Source of the DNA: Nocardiopsis prasina DSM 43845
Lineage (GTDB): Bacteria; Actinomycetota; Actinomycetes; Streptosporangiales; Streptosporangiaceae
Assembly (NCBI RefSeq): GCF_000341265.1
Contig: NZ_ANAE01000127.1
Span: 28,900 to 92,899 of the forward strand
Direction of reading: 5' to 3'
DNA length: 64,000 nucleotides
Of this stretch, positions 1 through 8,105 are shown in pieces; within the stretch, counting starts at the first letter, position 1; each line of letters begins with the position of its first letter. A program made the position numbers and the translations under genes. The notes under the pieces were generated by a model. The model searched no databases, was not told where the DNA came from, and saw only the letters and a list, made by a program, of their open reading frames with translations.

Positions 1-1
1 G

Positions 2-1849
2 GCGCTCGACCCGGAGGGCCTGACCCCGGCCCGGAGACTGACCTTCTCCACGGACGGCGAGGACGCACCGCGGCTCACCCCCGACGGTTCGCTGCTGTTC
101 ACCTCCCGGCGCCCCGACCCGGACGACGACTCGGCTGGGGGCACTGCGGCCATCTGGCGCCTGCCCGAACACGGGGAGGCGGCCCTCGTCGCCCGGACCC
201 CCGCGGGCCTGAGCGTCTCCGGTGTCGCGAAGGACGGCTCGATCCTCGCGAAGACGAGCGTCCTGGCCGGATCCACCCTGGAGGATGACGCCGATCGTCG
301 CAAGGCCAGGAGGGCCGCCAAGCGGAGCACCATCTGGCACACCGGCATGCCGATCCGCCGTTGGGACCACGAACTCGGCGACGTCAGCCCACGCCTGGTG
401 CTCATCTCCCCTGACGGCGGGATCAGCGACCTGACCGACGGCGTCGACACCCTGGCGCTCTCGGATGCGTCGGCCGACCTGTCCCCGGACGGCCGAACCG
501 TCGCGACGACCTGGACCGAACGGGTCGAGGGCGGGCAGACCCGGACCGGTGTCGTCCTCATCGACACCGACAGCCGCGAACGATCCACCCTGCTGACCGC
601 TGACGAACACCAGGAGTACGGCTCCCCGGTGTTCTCGCGCGACGGGGCCCACGTGGCGGCCACGCGCATCACGATCTCCACCCCCACCGACACCGGTTAC
701 GACTTCCTGGAGATCCACCCGCTGACGGGTGGGGAGCCGGTCAGGGTCGACGTCGGAGACCTCACGATCAGGGGGTACGTCTGGAGCTACGACGGCACCC
801 TCCTGGTCACCGGCGATCTGCACTCCTCCGGCGCCGTGCTCGCCGTCGACCCGAGCACCGGCGAGGCGCGCACCCTGGCGGACGCCGGTGTGTTCACCTC
901 GCTGGCTCCCGCGCCGGACGGCTCCCTGTTCGCGCTGCGTTCCGACGTCGCCACCCCCGCGCGTCCGGTACGGCTGGCGCCCGACGGTGAGCGGACCGAA
1001 CTCCCCGCACCGGGTTCGGTGGACGCCCTGCCCGGCACCCTGGAACGGGTGTGGACCGACGTCGACGGCGTACGGGTCGGCGGATGGCTGTGCCTGCCTG
1101 ACGGCGCCTCCCAGACCGACCCGGCGCCGGTGATGCTGTGGATCCACGGCGGCCCCCACGGATCCTTCAACGCGTGGTCCTGGCGGTGGTGCCCGTGGCT
1201 GGCCGTCGCCCGGGGCTACGCCGTGCTGATGCCCGACTTCGCCATGTCCAGCGGCTACGGGCACGCGGGGTTGAACCGCGGCTGGCCCAGGCTGCCGGAC
1301 GTCGTCTACGGGGAGTGCGAGGCTCTGCTCGACCAGGAGCTGGAGCGCCCCGAACTGGACGGTTCGCGCACGGCGCTGCTCGGTGCCTCCTTCGGAGGCT
1401 TCATGGTCAGCTGGATCGCCGGTCGGACCGACCGCTTCTCGGCGGTCGTCACCCACGCTGGTTCGTGGGCGATGGGGCAACAGCACCGCACCACCGACGC
1501 CGCCGCGAAGAAGATGCGCGTGCACGGCCGCGAGGACCAGCAGCCCGAGTGGTACCGGGACAACTCCCCGCACCAGGGCGCGTCGCGTGTGGTCACGCCG
1601 GTGCTGATCACCCACGGCAACCGGGACTACCGGGTGCCGATCAGCGAGGCGCTGCGGATGTGGTGGGACCTGGTCTCGGGCTGGGACGGCCCGCCGGAGA
1701 CCATGCCGCACCGGTTCCTCCAGCTGACCGGCGAGAACCACTGGGTGCTCACGCCCTCCAACGGCCGCGTGTGGAACGAGACCGTGCTGGCCTTCTGCGA
1801 CCAGCACCTCCGGGGCGGTGACCCGATCCCCGAGATCCTGCCGTGGTGA
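2..1849 (+). CDS. S9 family peptidase (prolyl oligopeptidase / acylaminoacyl peptidase type), 5' truncated
   Basis: The reading frame is open from base 2, so the start lies before the window; at least 615 residues are visible. The N-terminal part is a beta-propeller-like stretch rich in D-G repeats (TolB/DPP-IV type). The C-terminal third is an alpha/beta hydrolase: an oxyanion-hole motif HGGPHG, the nucleophile elbow GASFGG, an acid in HGNRDYRVP and the catalytic His in GENHW. S9 enzymes cleave short peptides, releasing dipeptides or acyl-amino acids; no signal peptide can be judged because the start is missing. It ends 50 bases before a secreted peptidase-like gene on the same strand. Family assignment is firm; the exact substrate is not known. 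Confidence 0.93.
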   Translation, partial: ALDPEGLTPARRLTFSTDGEDAPRLTPDGSLLFTSRRPDPDDDSAGGTAAIWRLPEHGEAALVARTPAGLSVSGVAKDGSILAKTSVLAGSTLEDDADRRKARRAAKRSTIWHTGMPIRRWDHELGDVSPRLVLISPDGGISDLTDGVDTLALSDASADLSPDGRTVATTWTERVEGGQTRTGVVLIDTDSRERSTLLTADEHQEYGSPVFSRDGAHVAATRITISTPTDTGYDFLEIHPLTGGEPVRVDVGDLTIRGYVWSYDGTLLVTGDLHSSGAVLAVDPSTGEARTLADAGVFTSLAPAPDGSLFALRSDVATPARPVRLAPDGERTELPAPGSVDALPGTLERVWTDVDGVRVGGWLCLPDGASQTDPAPVMLWIHGGPHGSFNAWSWRWCPWLAVARGYAVLMPDFAMSSGYGHAGLNRGWPRLPDVVYGECEALLDQELERPELDGSRTALLGASFGGFMVSWIAGRTDRFSAVVTHAGSWAMGQQHRTTDAAAKKMRVHGREDQQPEWYRDNSPHQGASRVVTPVLITHGNRDYRVPISEALRMWWDLVSGWDGPPETMPHRFLQLTGENHWVLTPSNGRVWNETVLAFCDQHLRGGDPIPEILPW

Positions 1850-1899
1850 TGGTTCCACGGTCACGTCAGTGAGGCGAACAACTGAGAGGACGGGACAGC

Positions 1900-3201
1900 T
1901 TGTCGGACAGATCAACCGTAGGAAACGGGAGCGCGCGTCCATGGCGGACCGGTTCCCGTGTCGCAGCGTCGGCACTCGTCATGGCCCCCGCCCTGGCGCT
2001 CGTGGCTCCCGCGCACGCCGAGCCGGCGGACGGCTGCCTGGGTGAGGAGGGCGCGACGGTCGAGGAGGCGCGGGTCGAGCAGGAGGTCCCGCAGGAGATC
2101 CTGCGCGGGTCCGGGTTCGACGCCGCCGTGGACCGCTTCGAAGAGGAACTGTGCGCGGCGTCCGACCTGGACGGTGCCGGTGCGGTCGTCCAAGGCCACG
2201 GGGAAGCGCTCTGGAGGGACGCGGTGGAGCGCGTCCAGGCCCCCGGGGAGGTTGAGGGGGACCTGAGCGCCGAGGACGACCGGCCGCTCTACTGGGCGCG
2301 GCTCGCCATGACCTCCGCGCTCAACCGCTGGGAGCCCGGGTTCGCGCTGAGCGGGTCCGAGCGCGCCGAACTCGTGGCCGATCTGGAACGACGCTCCCGG
2401 GGCCAGGACGGAGAGGACTTCGCGGAGGCCCCCGGGGAAGCCGACGTCAGCCATGTGGTCGTCACCGGGTTCGACCCGTTCCTCCTCGACGACGACATCC
2501 GCCAGGCCAACCCCTCCGGCGCCGCGGCCCTGGCCCTCGACGGAGCGGTGCTGGAGACAGCCGACGGCGTCGCGGTGGTCAAGGCGATGCTCTACCCGGT
2601 GCGCTGGAGGGACTTCACCGACGGCATGGTCGAGCAGTCCCTCCTGCCCTACTACACCGGTGACCAGCCGGCCGACGCGGTCATCACGGTCAGCCAGGGT
2701 TCGCCGGGGAGGTTCGACCTCGAGGCGCACAACGGTGCCTGGCGCGGTGGCTTCCAGGACAACGAGGTGCTCGGTACGCCCGAGATCATCCCCGTTCCCG
2801 AGGGCGTTCCCACCGTCTCCCCCCAGCCCCAGTGGTCGGACTCCTCCCTGGACCGCCCCGCCATCGTCGAGGAGACCACCGGGGCTCCCTTCCCCGTGTT
2901 CGACAACACCGAGGTGACCGAGATCCCGGCGGGCGGGACCGCGCCCGTGGTGCGCCCTGACGGCCCCACCCCCGGTTCCGAGGCGCGGTCCGGCGGCGGA
3001 GGGAACTACCTCTCCAACGAGATCGCGTACCGCAACACCCTGCTGCGCGACGCCACCGAAGGGGACGTCCCCGCAGGTCACATCCACACTCCGGTGCTGA
3101 ACCTCGGCCCCGGCGGGAACATCTCCGATCCGGCCTTCGAAGAGGAGCGCGAGGCGATCGTCCGCCAGGTCGAGGACATCGTCGCGGCCTCGATCCGCTA
3201 G
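1900..3201 (+). CDS. Secreted pyroglutamyl-peptidase I-like (C15) protein with Cys-to-Ser substitution
   Basis: The 433-residue protein starts at TTG 1900. Residues about 17-41 form a signal peptide (basic start, Ala/Leu/Val core, AHA-E cleavage). The C15 fold begins near residue 185 with VVVTGFDPF and NPSGA. Glu275 in FDLEAHN fits the family's catalytic Glu, and His396 in GHIHTP fits the catalytic His. Where pyroglutamyl peptidases have Y-V-C-N, this protein reads Y370-L-S-N, so the nucleophilic Cys appears to be Ser372. About 180 residues between signal peptide and C15 domain match nothing I recognise. It may be a serine variant, a binding protein or an inactive relative. Family membership is fairly secure; activity is open. 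Confidence 0.78.
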   Translation: MSDRSTVGNGSARPWRTGSRVAASALVMAPALALVAPAHAEPADGCLGEEGATVEEARVEQEVPQEILRGSGFDAAVDRFEEELCAASDLDGAGAVVQGHGEALWRDAVERVQAPGEVEGDLSAEDDRPLYWARLAMTSALNRWEPGFALSGSERAELVADLERRSRGQDGEDFAEAPGEADVSHVVVTGFDPFLLDDDIRQANPSGAAALALDGAVLETADGVAVVKAMLYPVRWRDFTDGMVEQSLLPYYTGDQPADAVITVSQGSPGRFDLEAHNGAWRGGFQDNEVLGTPEIIPVPEGVPTVSPQPQWSDSSLDRPAIVEETTGAPFPVFDNTEVTEIPAGGTAPVVRPDGPTPGSEARSGGGGNYLSNEIAYRNTLLRDATEGDVPAGHIHTPVLNLGPGGNISDPAFEEEREAIVRQVEDIVAASIR

Positions 3202-3206
3202 CGAAT

Positions 3207-3248
3207 CGCCCGTCCGGGCCCGCCCGTGTGCGCAGGCCCGGACGGGCG
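3207..3248. terminator. Bidirectional intrinsic-type terminator
   Basis: A perfect 14-bp inverted repeat (CGCCCGTCCGGGCC at 3207-3220, its complement at 3235-3248) with a 14-base loop sits between the convergent peptidase-like gene and the LysR gene. It lacks a U-tract, as is common in high-GC actinomycetes. Confidence 0.8.
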
Positions 3249-3261
3249 CCCCCCGTTCGGC

Positions 3262-4170
3262 TCAGACCACGACCTCCCGGCAGACCTCAATGAAGGCCTG
3301 GGTCCGCCGGACCGGCGCACGGTCGGTCAGCTGGACGATCTCGATGCCCAGCCCCTCGGGCTCGACGTCCAGCTCCCGGGTCGCGTACGGCAGGTCCTCG
3401 TAGCTGCGCTCCAGCACGGTGCGCTGGGTCAGCAGCGCGTTGCCCAGGCCGCGCGCGACCAGGGCGCGGACCATCTCGAAGCTGGTCGTCCGGAAGCGTA
3501 CGTTGGGGGTCAGCCCGGCCCGGGTGAACAGGCCGAGGAAGTACTCGCCGCCGGGCGGCAGGTCGAACAGGATCAGCGGTTCGACGGCCAGGTCGGCCAG
3601 GCTCGGCCGCTCCTTGGCGCTCACCGCCCCGCCCACGGGGGCGAGGACGTACGGGGGATCGGACCGCAGCGGCAGCGCGGTCACCCCGCTCGTGGTGCGC
3701 ACCGAGGCCAGCTTGTAGTCGTAGGTGATCGCCAGGTCGATCCGCGTGTTCAGCAGGTCCTCCAGGAGCCTCTCGTGCGCGGCCTCGACGAAGGAGAGCT
3801 GGACGCTGGGGTGACGGCGGGAGAACTCGGCGATCACCCTCGGCAGCAGTATCGGCGCGATCGTGGCGTAGCAGCCGATGGTGAGTGTGCCCTCGATCTG
3901 CTCCCGTTCCTGGCGCGCCGACTCCCTGAACTGGGCGAGGCTGGCCAGCACGTTGTCGGCGGCCGCGATCGCGCGCTGGCCGGACGTGGTGAGCCGCATC
4001 CCCTTCTGTGAGCGCACGAACAGGGTGATGCCGAGGGCCGACTCCAGCTCGACCAGGGCGGTCGAGACCGCCGACTGCGACACGAACAGCTCGCGCGCGG
4101 CGGCGGTCACCGAACCGTGCCTCGCGACGGTCGTCAGGTACTCCAGTTGACGCAGGCTCACGTCCGCCAT
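3262..4170 (-). CDS. LysR family transcriptional regulator
   Basis: The protein has 302 residues. The N-terminal winged helix-turn-helix spans residues 4-63 (LRQLEYLTTVARHGSVTAAA, then SQSAVSTAL), and the rest is a LysR substrate-binding domain with typical VRALVARGLGNALLT-type sequence. It is transcribed away from the MHS transporter operon beginning at 4330, with 159 bases between the starts. A T-N11-A palindrome in that gap (4216-4236) is the classic binding site of such regulators, so this protein very probably controls the divergent catabolic operon and itself. The inducer is presumably a substrate or intermediate of that pathway. Confidence 0.95.
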   Translation of the reverse strand: MADVSLRQLEYLTTVARHGSVTAAARELFVSQSAVSTALVELESALGITLFVRSQKGMRLTTSGQRAIAAADNVLASLAQFRESARQEREQIEGTLTIGCYATIAPILLPRVIAEFSRRHPSVQLSFVEAAHERLLEDLLNTRIDLAITYDYKLASVRTTSGVTALPLRSDPPYVLAPVGGAVSAKERPSLADLAVEPLILFDLPPGGEYFLGLFTRAGLTPNVRFRTTSFEMVRALVARGLGNALLTQRTVLERSYEDLPYATRELDVEPEGLGIEIVQLTDRAPVRRTQAFIEVCREVVV

Positions 4171-4215
4171 GCCCGTCCCACTCTCGGTTATCAGTTTTTC
4201 CGATGGTTAAGTTCA

Positions 4216-4236
4216 GATCTATGTGTTGTACAGATC
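4216..4236. promoter_or_regulatory. LysR-type box (T-N11-A)
   Basis: GATCT (4216-4220), eleven bases, then AGATC (4232-4236) form an interrupted palindrome with exact T-N11-A geometry. It lies between the divergent LysR gene and the transporter operon, as expected for an autoregulatory and activator site. Confidence 0.6.
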
Positions 4237-4329
4237 GTACTTCGCACCCCGATACTCGTGACCCAGGCCACAGGCAGGGCGTCCCCCGGGCCCGTCCGTG
4301 CCTTGAGTAACGAGTCCCCAGGAGGCGAG

Positions 4330-5646
4330 ATGACCGGTGCGACCCCGGATTCAGTGGACCGGAAGGACCTGCGCCGCAGCGTGTTCGCCGGAGCGGTGGG
4401 CGTCTTCGTCCACTGGTTCGACTGGGCCGTCTACGCGTACCTGGCCACCACCATGGCAAAGGTCTTCTTCCCCGAGCAGGACGGCACCACCGGACTGCTC
4501 TCGGTGTTCGCGGTCTTCGCCGTGGCGTTCTTCGTACGACCGCTCGGCTCCGTGCTGTTCGGACACCTCGGAGACCGGTTCGGACGCAAGACCACCCTGT
4601 CCATCGTCATCATCTCGATGGCGGCGGGCACGCTCATGCTCGGGCTGCTGCCCACCTACGACTCCGTCGGCATCCTCGCGCCGATCCTGCTCGTGGTCGC
4701 CCGCGTGATCCAGGGGCTCGCGGCGGGCGGGGAGTTCGGCAGCGCCGCCGCCTTCCTCGCGGAGTTCTCGCCGCCCAAGCGGCGGGGCTTCGGGTGCTCG
4801 TGGATCGAGTTCGGCTCGGTCGCCGGGTTCCTGTGCGCGTCGTTCGCGGTGTGGGCGCTCCACGCGGCCTTCCCGGCCGAGGTCGTCCTCGACTGGGCCT
4901 GGCGGATCCCCTTCCTGCTGACGGTGCCCATGGCGGCGGTCGGCCTCTACATCCGCCTGAAGATCGAGGACACGCCCGAGTACCGCGCGCTGGAGGACAT
5001 GAACAACGTCCCCAGCCAGCCGGTCGTGGAGGTGTTCCGCTCCAACGGCAAGCAGTTCCTCCAGACGGTGGGCATCGAGACGTTCATGAACTCGACCTTC
5101 TACATCGTCCTCGTGTACCTGATCACCTACCAGGAGGAGATCGTGGGGGTGCCCGCGGACCGGGCCGCCTTGCTCTCCGCCGCCGCCTCGGTGGTGGCCA
5201 TGGGTGTGATCCCGCTGTCGGGCATGATCTCCGACCGGGTGGGCCGCAAGCCGGTGCTGTACACCGCCGCCGGCGCGATGATCGTCGGCTCCGTGCCCCT
5301 CTTCCTGCTCATGCAGGCGAACACGTCGTGGGCGGCCTTCCTCGCCACCTTCGGACTCGCGGTGATCCTCGCCGTCATCCTGGGCACGCACGCGTCGACG
5401 GTGGCGGAGCTCTTCCCCACGCGTACCCGCCAGAGCGGCCTCTCCATGGCCTACAGCGTCGCCGGTGCCTTCTTCGCGGGCACCCTGCCGTACCTGATGA
5501 CCTGGCTGATCTCGGTGACCGGAAGCTCCATGGTCCCGGGTTTCACGATGATCGTGATCGGCGTCATCGGTGCCGTCACCCTGCGGACCATGCCCGAGAC
5601 CAGGGGATCCGACCTTCTGCACGAGAGCGACCGCGCGCGGGTCTGA
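4330..5646 (+). CDS. MHS-family MFS transporter (metabolite:H+ symporter)
   Basis: ATG 4330 is preceded by a strong AGGAGGCGAG ribosome-binding site, giving 438 residues; the longer open frame upstream has no such signal. Twelve hydrophobic segments are visible. The loop motif GHLGDRFGRKTTL after helix 2 and its repeat SDRVGRKPVL are the MFS signatures, and the N-terminal VFVHWFDWAVYAYLA and PLGSVLFGHLGD stretches are typical of the MHS branch (ShiA, KgtP, ProP). Such proteins import organic acids or zwitterions with protons. It heads an operon with a flavoprotein, RidA, DUF1028 and an M20 amidohydrolase, so it probably imports the nitrogen-containing substrate of that pathway. Confidence 0.92.
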   Translation: MTGATPDSVDRKDLRRSVFAGAVGVFVHWFDWAVYAYLATTMAKVFFPEQDGTTGLLSVFAVFAVAFFVRPLGSVLFGHLGDRFGRKTTLSIVIISMAAGTLMLGLLPTYDSVGILAPILLVVARVIQGLAAGGEFGSAAAFLAEFSPPKRRGFGCSWIEFGSVAGFLCASFAVWALHAAFPAEVVLDWAWRIPFLLTVPMAAVGLYIRLKIEDTPEYRALEDMNNVPSQPVVEVFRSNGKQFLQTVGIETFMNSTFYIVLVYLITYQEEIVGVPADRAALLSAAASVVAMGVIPLSGMISDRVGRKPVLYTAAGAMIVGSVPLFLLMQANTSWAAFLATFGLAVILAVILGTHASTVAELFPTRTRQSGLSMAYSVAGAFFAGTLPYLMTWLISVTGSSMVPGFTMIVIGVIGAVTLRTMPETRGSDLLHESDRARV

Positions 5647-5731
5647 CCCGCCGACCGGCCCCGTGCCCGGGGGCTCGCGCCGTCGAGCCCCCACCAGTAC
5701 CTCGCAACCGTCCATGGGAGTGGAGAGCAGT

Positions 5732-7009
5732 ATGTCCGTTGAGGAGATCGAAGTCGTCGTCGTCGGAGGGGGGCAGGCCGGGATCGCGACGAGCGAGCAC
5801 CTGCGCGGCCGCCGTGTTCCGCACGTCGTCCTCGAACGGCACCGCGTCGCCGAGCGCTGGCGTTCGGAGAGGTGGGACTCCCTGGTCACCAACGGGCCCG
5901 TCTGGCACGACCGGTTCCCCGGGATGGAGTTCGACGGCCTGGGTCCCGAGGACTTCGCCACGAAGGAACAGGTGGCCGACTACCTGGCCGCCTACGCGGA
6001 GAGGATCGACGCTCCGCTGCGCTGCGGGGTCGAGGTGACCTCCGTACGCAGGCACGACGGCCGCAGGGGCTTTCGCGTGGAGACCTCGGACGGCGTCTAC
6101 GACGCGCGTTACGTCGTGGCCGCCACCGGACCGTTCCAGCGCCCGGTGATCCCGCCGATCATCCCGGAGGGGGAGGGGCCGGTCCAGATCCACTCCAGCG
6201 CTTACCGCAACCCGGCGCAGCTGCCCGAGGGCGGCGTCCTCGTGGTCGGGTCCGGGTCGTCGGGCGTGCAGATCGCCGACGAACTCCGCGCCTCCGGCCG
6301 TCCGGTGTACCTGTCCGTCGGCCCGCACGACCGTCCTCCGCGCCGGTACCGGGGACACGACTTCGTCTGGTGGCTGGGCGTGCTCGGCAAGTGGGAGGCC
6401 TCGACCCCGCCCCAGGGCGCCGAGCACGTGACGATCGCGGTCAGCGGTGCGCACGGTGGCCACACCGTGGACTTCCGGGGGCTGGCCGAGCGGGGCGTCA
6501 CACTGGTGGGCCGGACCGAGACCTACGCGGGCGGGACCGTGTGCTTCGCCTCCGACCTGCGGGAGAACGTCGTCGGCGGCGACGCCAACTACCTGGCGCT
6601 GTTGGACGAGGCCGACGCCTACGTCACCCGCAACGGGCTCGATCTCCCCGAGGAGCCCGAGGCCAGGGCCCTGGGACACCTCCCGGACTCGGTGACCGCC
6701 CCCGTCCTCGAACTCGACCTCGCCGCCGCCGGGGTCACCTCCGTCGTCTGGGCGACGGGCTTCACCGCCGACTACGGCTGGCTGCCCGCGGACGCCTGCG
6801 ACGAGCACGGCAGGCCGAGGCACCAGCGCGGGGTCTCCAGCGAGCCCGGTGTCTACTTCGTGGGGCTGCCCTGGCAGTCGCGCCGGGGATCGAGCTTCCT
6901 CTGGGGGGCCTGGCACGACGCGAGCTACGTGGCCGACCAGATCTCCATCCAGAGGGGATACATGGAACACAACGACGCCCACCCGCGCCCGTCCCACGTC
7001 CAGAGGTGA
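5732..7009 (+). CDS. Flavin-dependent NAD(P)/FAD oxidoreductase (FMO/CzcO-like)
   Basis: ATG 5732 follows GGAGTGGAGAG and gives 425 residues. The N-terminal FAD-binding motif is VVVGGGQAG (from residue 8), the NADP-type second dinucleotide fold is VLVVGSGSSGVQ near residue 172, and ATGFTADYGWL near the C terminus is the usual closing motif of this superfamily. These enzymes oxygenate C, N or S atoms with NADPH and O2. It lies between the MHS transporter (85 bases upstream) and the RidA gene (8 bases downstream) and probably performs the oxidative first step on the imported compound. The substrate is unknown. Confidence 0.9.
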   Translation: MSVEEIEVVVVGGGQAGIATSEHLRGRRVPHVVLERHRVAERWRSERWDSLVTNGPVWHDRFPGMEFDGLGPEDFATKEQVADYLAAYAERIDAPLRCGVEVTSVRRHDGRRGFRVETSDGVYDARYVVAATGPFQRPVIPPIIPEGEGPVQIHSSAYRNPAQLPEGGVLVVGSGSSGVQIADELRASGRPVYLSVGPHDRPPRRYRGHDFVWWLGVLGKWEASTPPQGAEHVTIAVSGAHGGHTVDFRGLAERGVTLVGRTETYAGGTVCFASDLRENVVGGDANYLALLDEADAYVTRNGLDLPEEPEARALGHLPDSVTAPVLELDLAAAGVTSVVWATGFTADYGWLPADACDEHGRPRHQRGVSSEPGVYFVGLPWQSRRGSSFLWGAWHDASYVADQISIQRGYMEHNDAHPRPSHVQR

Positions 7010-7017
7010 GAGCACCC

Positions 7018-7440
7018 ATGACCACGCACACCCGCATCCGCAAGTTCAACACCCGCGACACCTACCCCGAGCAGAACATCGACAACGACCTCTGCCAGGC
7101 CGTCGTCGCCGGGGGAGTCGTCTACCTGCGCGGCCAGATCGGCCAGGACCTGGAGACCCGGGAGTCGGTGGGCGTCGGCGACGTCCGCGCCCAGACCGAG
7201 AAGGCCATGGCCAACATCGACCTCCTTCTGCGGGAGGCGGGCAGCGGCCTCCAGGACATCGTCAAGGTGACGGTCTACCTGGTCGACCCGCGTTACCGCG
7301 AGGACGTGTACCGGGAGATGGGGCGCTGGCTCAAGGGCGTCCACCCGGTCTCCACCGGGATCGTCGTCCAGGCGCTGGCCCGGCCGGAGTGGCTAGTGGA
7401 GATCGACGCCACCGCCGTGATCTCGGGAGGCCGGGAGTGA
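7018..7440 (+). CDS. RidA/YjgF family protein (enamine/imine deaminase-like)
   Basis: The 140-residue protein starts at ATG 7018 with GAGAGCACCC upstream. It shows the RidA core: a Gly-rich GGVVYLRGQIG stretch, the helix QTEKAMANIDLLLREAGS and the strand DIVKVTVYLVD. RidA proteins hydrolyse reactive enamines and imines released by oxidation of amines or amino acids. The usual substrate-clamping Arg of archetypal RidA is not clear; ALARPEWLVEIDA is where it would be expected. Together with the flavoprotein upstream this suggests an imine or enamine intermediate in the pathway. Its stop overlaps the GTG of the next gene (GTGA), implying coupled translation. Confidence 0.9.
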   Translation: MTTHTRIRKFNTRDTYPEQNIDNDLCQAVVAGGVVYLRGQIGQDLETRESVGVGDVRAQTEKAMANIDLLLREAGSGLQDIVKVTVYLVDPRYREDVYREMGRWLKGVHPVSTGIVVQALARPEWLVEIDATAVISGGRE

Positions 7441-8105
7441 CCTTCTCCATCGCGGCACACCAGGACGGCAGGTTCGGCGTCGCGGCGGTGTCCTCCTCGC
7501 CGGCGGTCGCCGCGCGCGTCGTCCACCTGCGGGACTCCGTCGGGGCCGTCGCGTCGCAGAACATCACCGACCCCCGGCTGGGTTCGGCCCTGCTGGACCG
7601 GCTGGAGGCGGGCGCGAGCCCCGAGGCGGCCCTGGAAGAGGTCGTCGGGGCAGCCCCGAACTCCAACTACCGCCAGCTCACCGTGGTGGACGCCTCGGGT
7701 GCGGCGGCGACGTTCAGCGGGGGACTCACCCTCGGCGTGCACGGCGAGGCCACCGGTCCGCACTGCGCGGCCGCGGGCAACATGCTCACCCGCGCCGACA
7801 TCCCCGCGATCATGTGCGAGGCCTTCGCCTCGGCCGGGGGAGAGCTGGAGGAACGCCTGCTCACGGCCCTCTCGGCCGCACTGGCGGCGGGGGGTGAGGC
7901 CGGGCCGGTGTACTCGGCCGGGCTGTCCACCGTGTCCGGCCACGGCTGGCGCGACACGGACCTGCGCGTGGACTGGCAGGACGAACCCGTCGAGGCGCTG
8001 CGAGGGTTGCTCGACGTCTGGCTGCCCCAGCGCGACGACTACGTCCAGCGCGGCCTGGACCCGGCCGCCTCACCCGGATACGGGGTGCCCGGCGATGACC
8101 GCTGA
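7437..8105 (+). CDS. DUF1028 family protein (Ntn-hydrolase-like fold)
   Basis: GTG 7437 overlaps the RidA stop and gives 222 residues beginning VTFSIAAHQDG. The pattern (T-F-S-I at the start, VAAVSSSPAV, VGAVASQN, and GHWR-like GHGWRDTDLRVDW near the end) matches DUF1028. These proteins have an N-terminal-nucleophile hydrolase-like fold and often neighbour RidA and amidohydrolase genes. If the initiator residue is removed, Thr2 could serve as the nucleophile. This is an inference from the fold. It overlaps the next gene by 11 bases and is clearly part of the operon. Confidence 0.85.
   Translation: MTFSIAAHQDGRFGVAAVSSSPAVAARVVHLRDSVGAVASQNITDPRLGSALLDRLEAGASPEAALEEVVGAAPNSNYRQLTVVDASGAAATFSGGLTLGVHGEATGPHCAAAGNMLTRADIPAIMCEAFASAGGELEERLLTALSAALAAGGEAGPVYSAGLSTVSGHGWRDTDLRVDWQDEPVEALRGLLDVWLPQRDDYVQRGLDPAASPGYGVPGDDR

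Noticed and set aside
4117..4329. Upstream extension of the MHS transporter to 4117
   Set aside because: It would overlap the LysR gene start and its operator, and has no ribosome-binding site, whereas ATG 4330 has AGGAGGCGAG.
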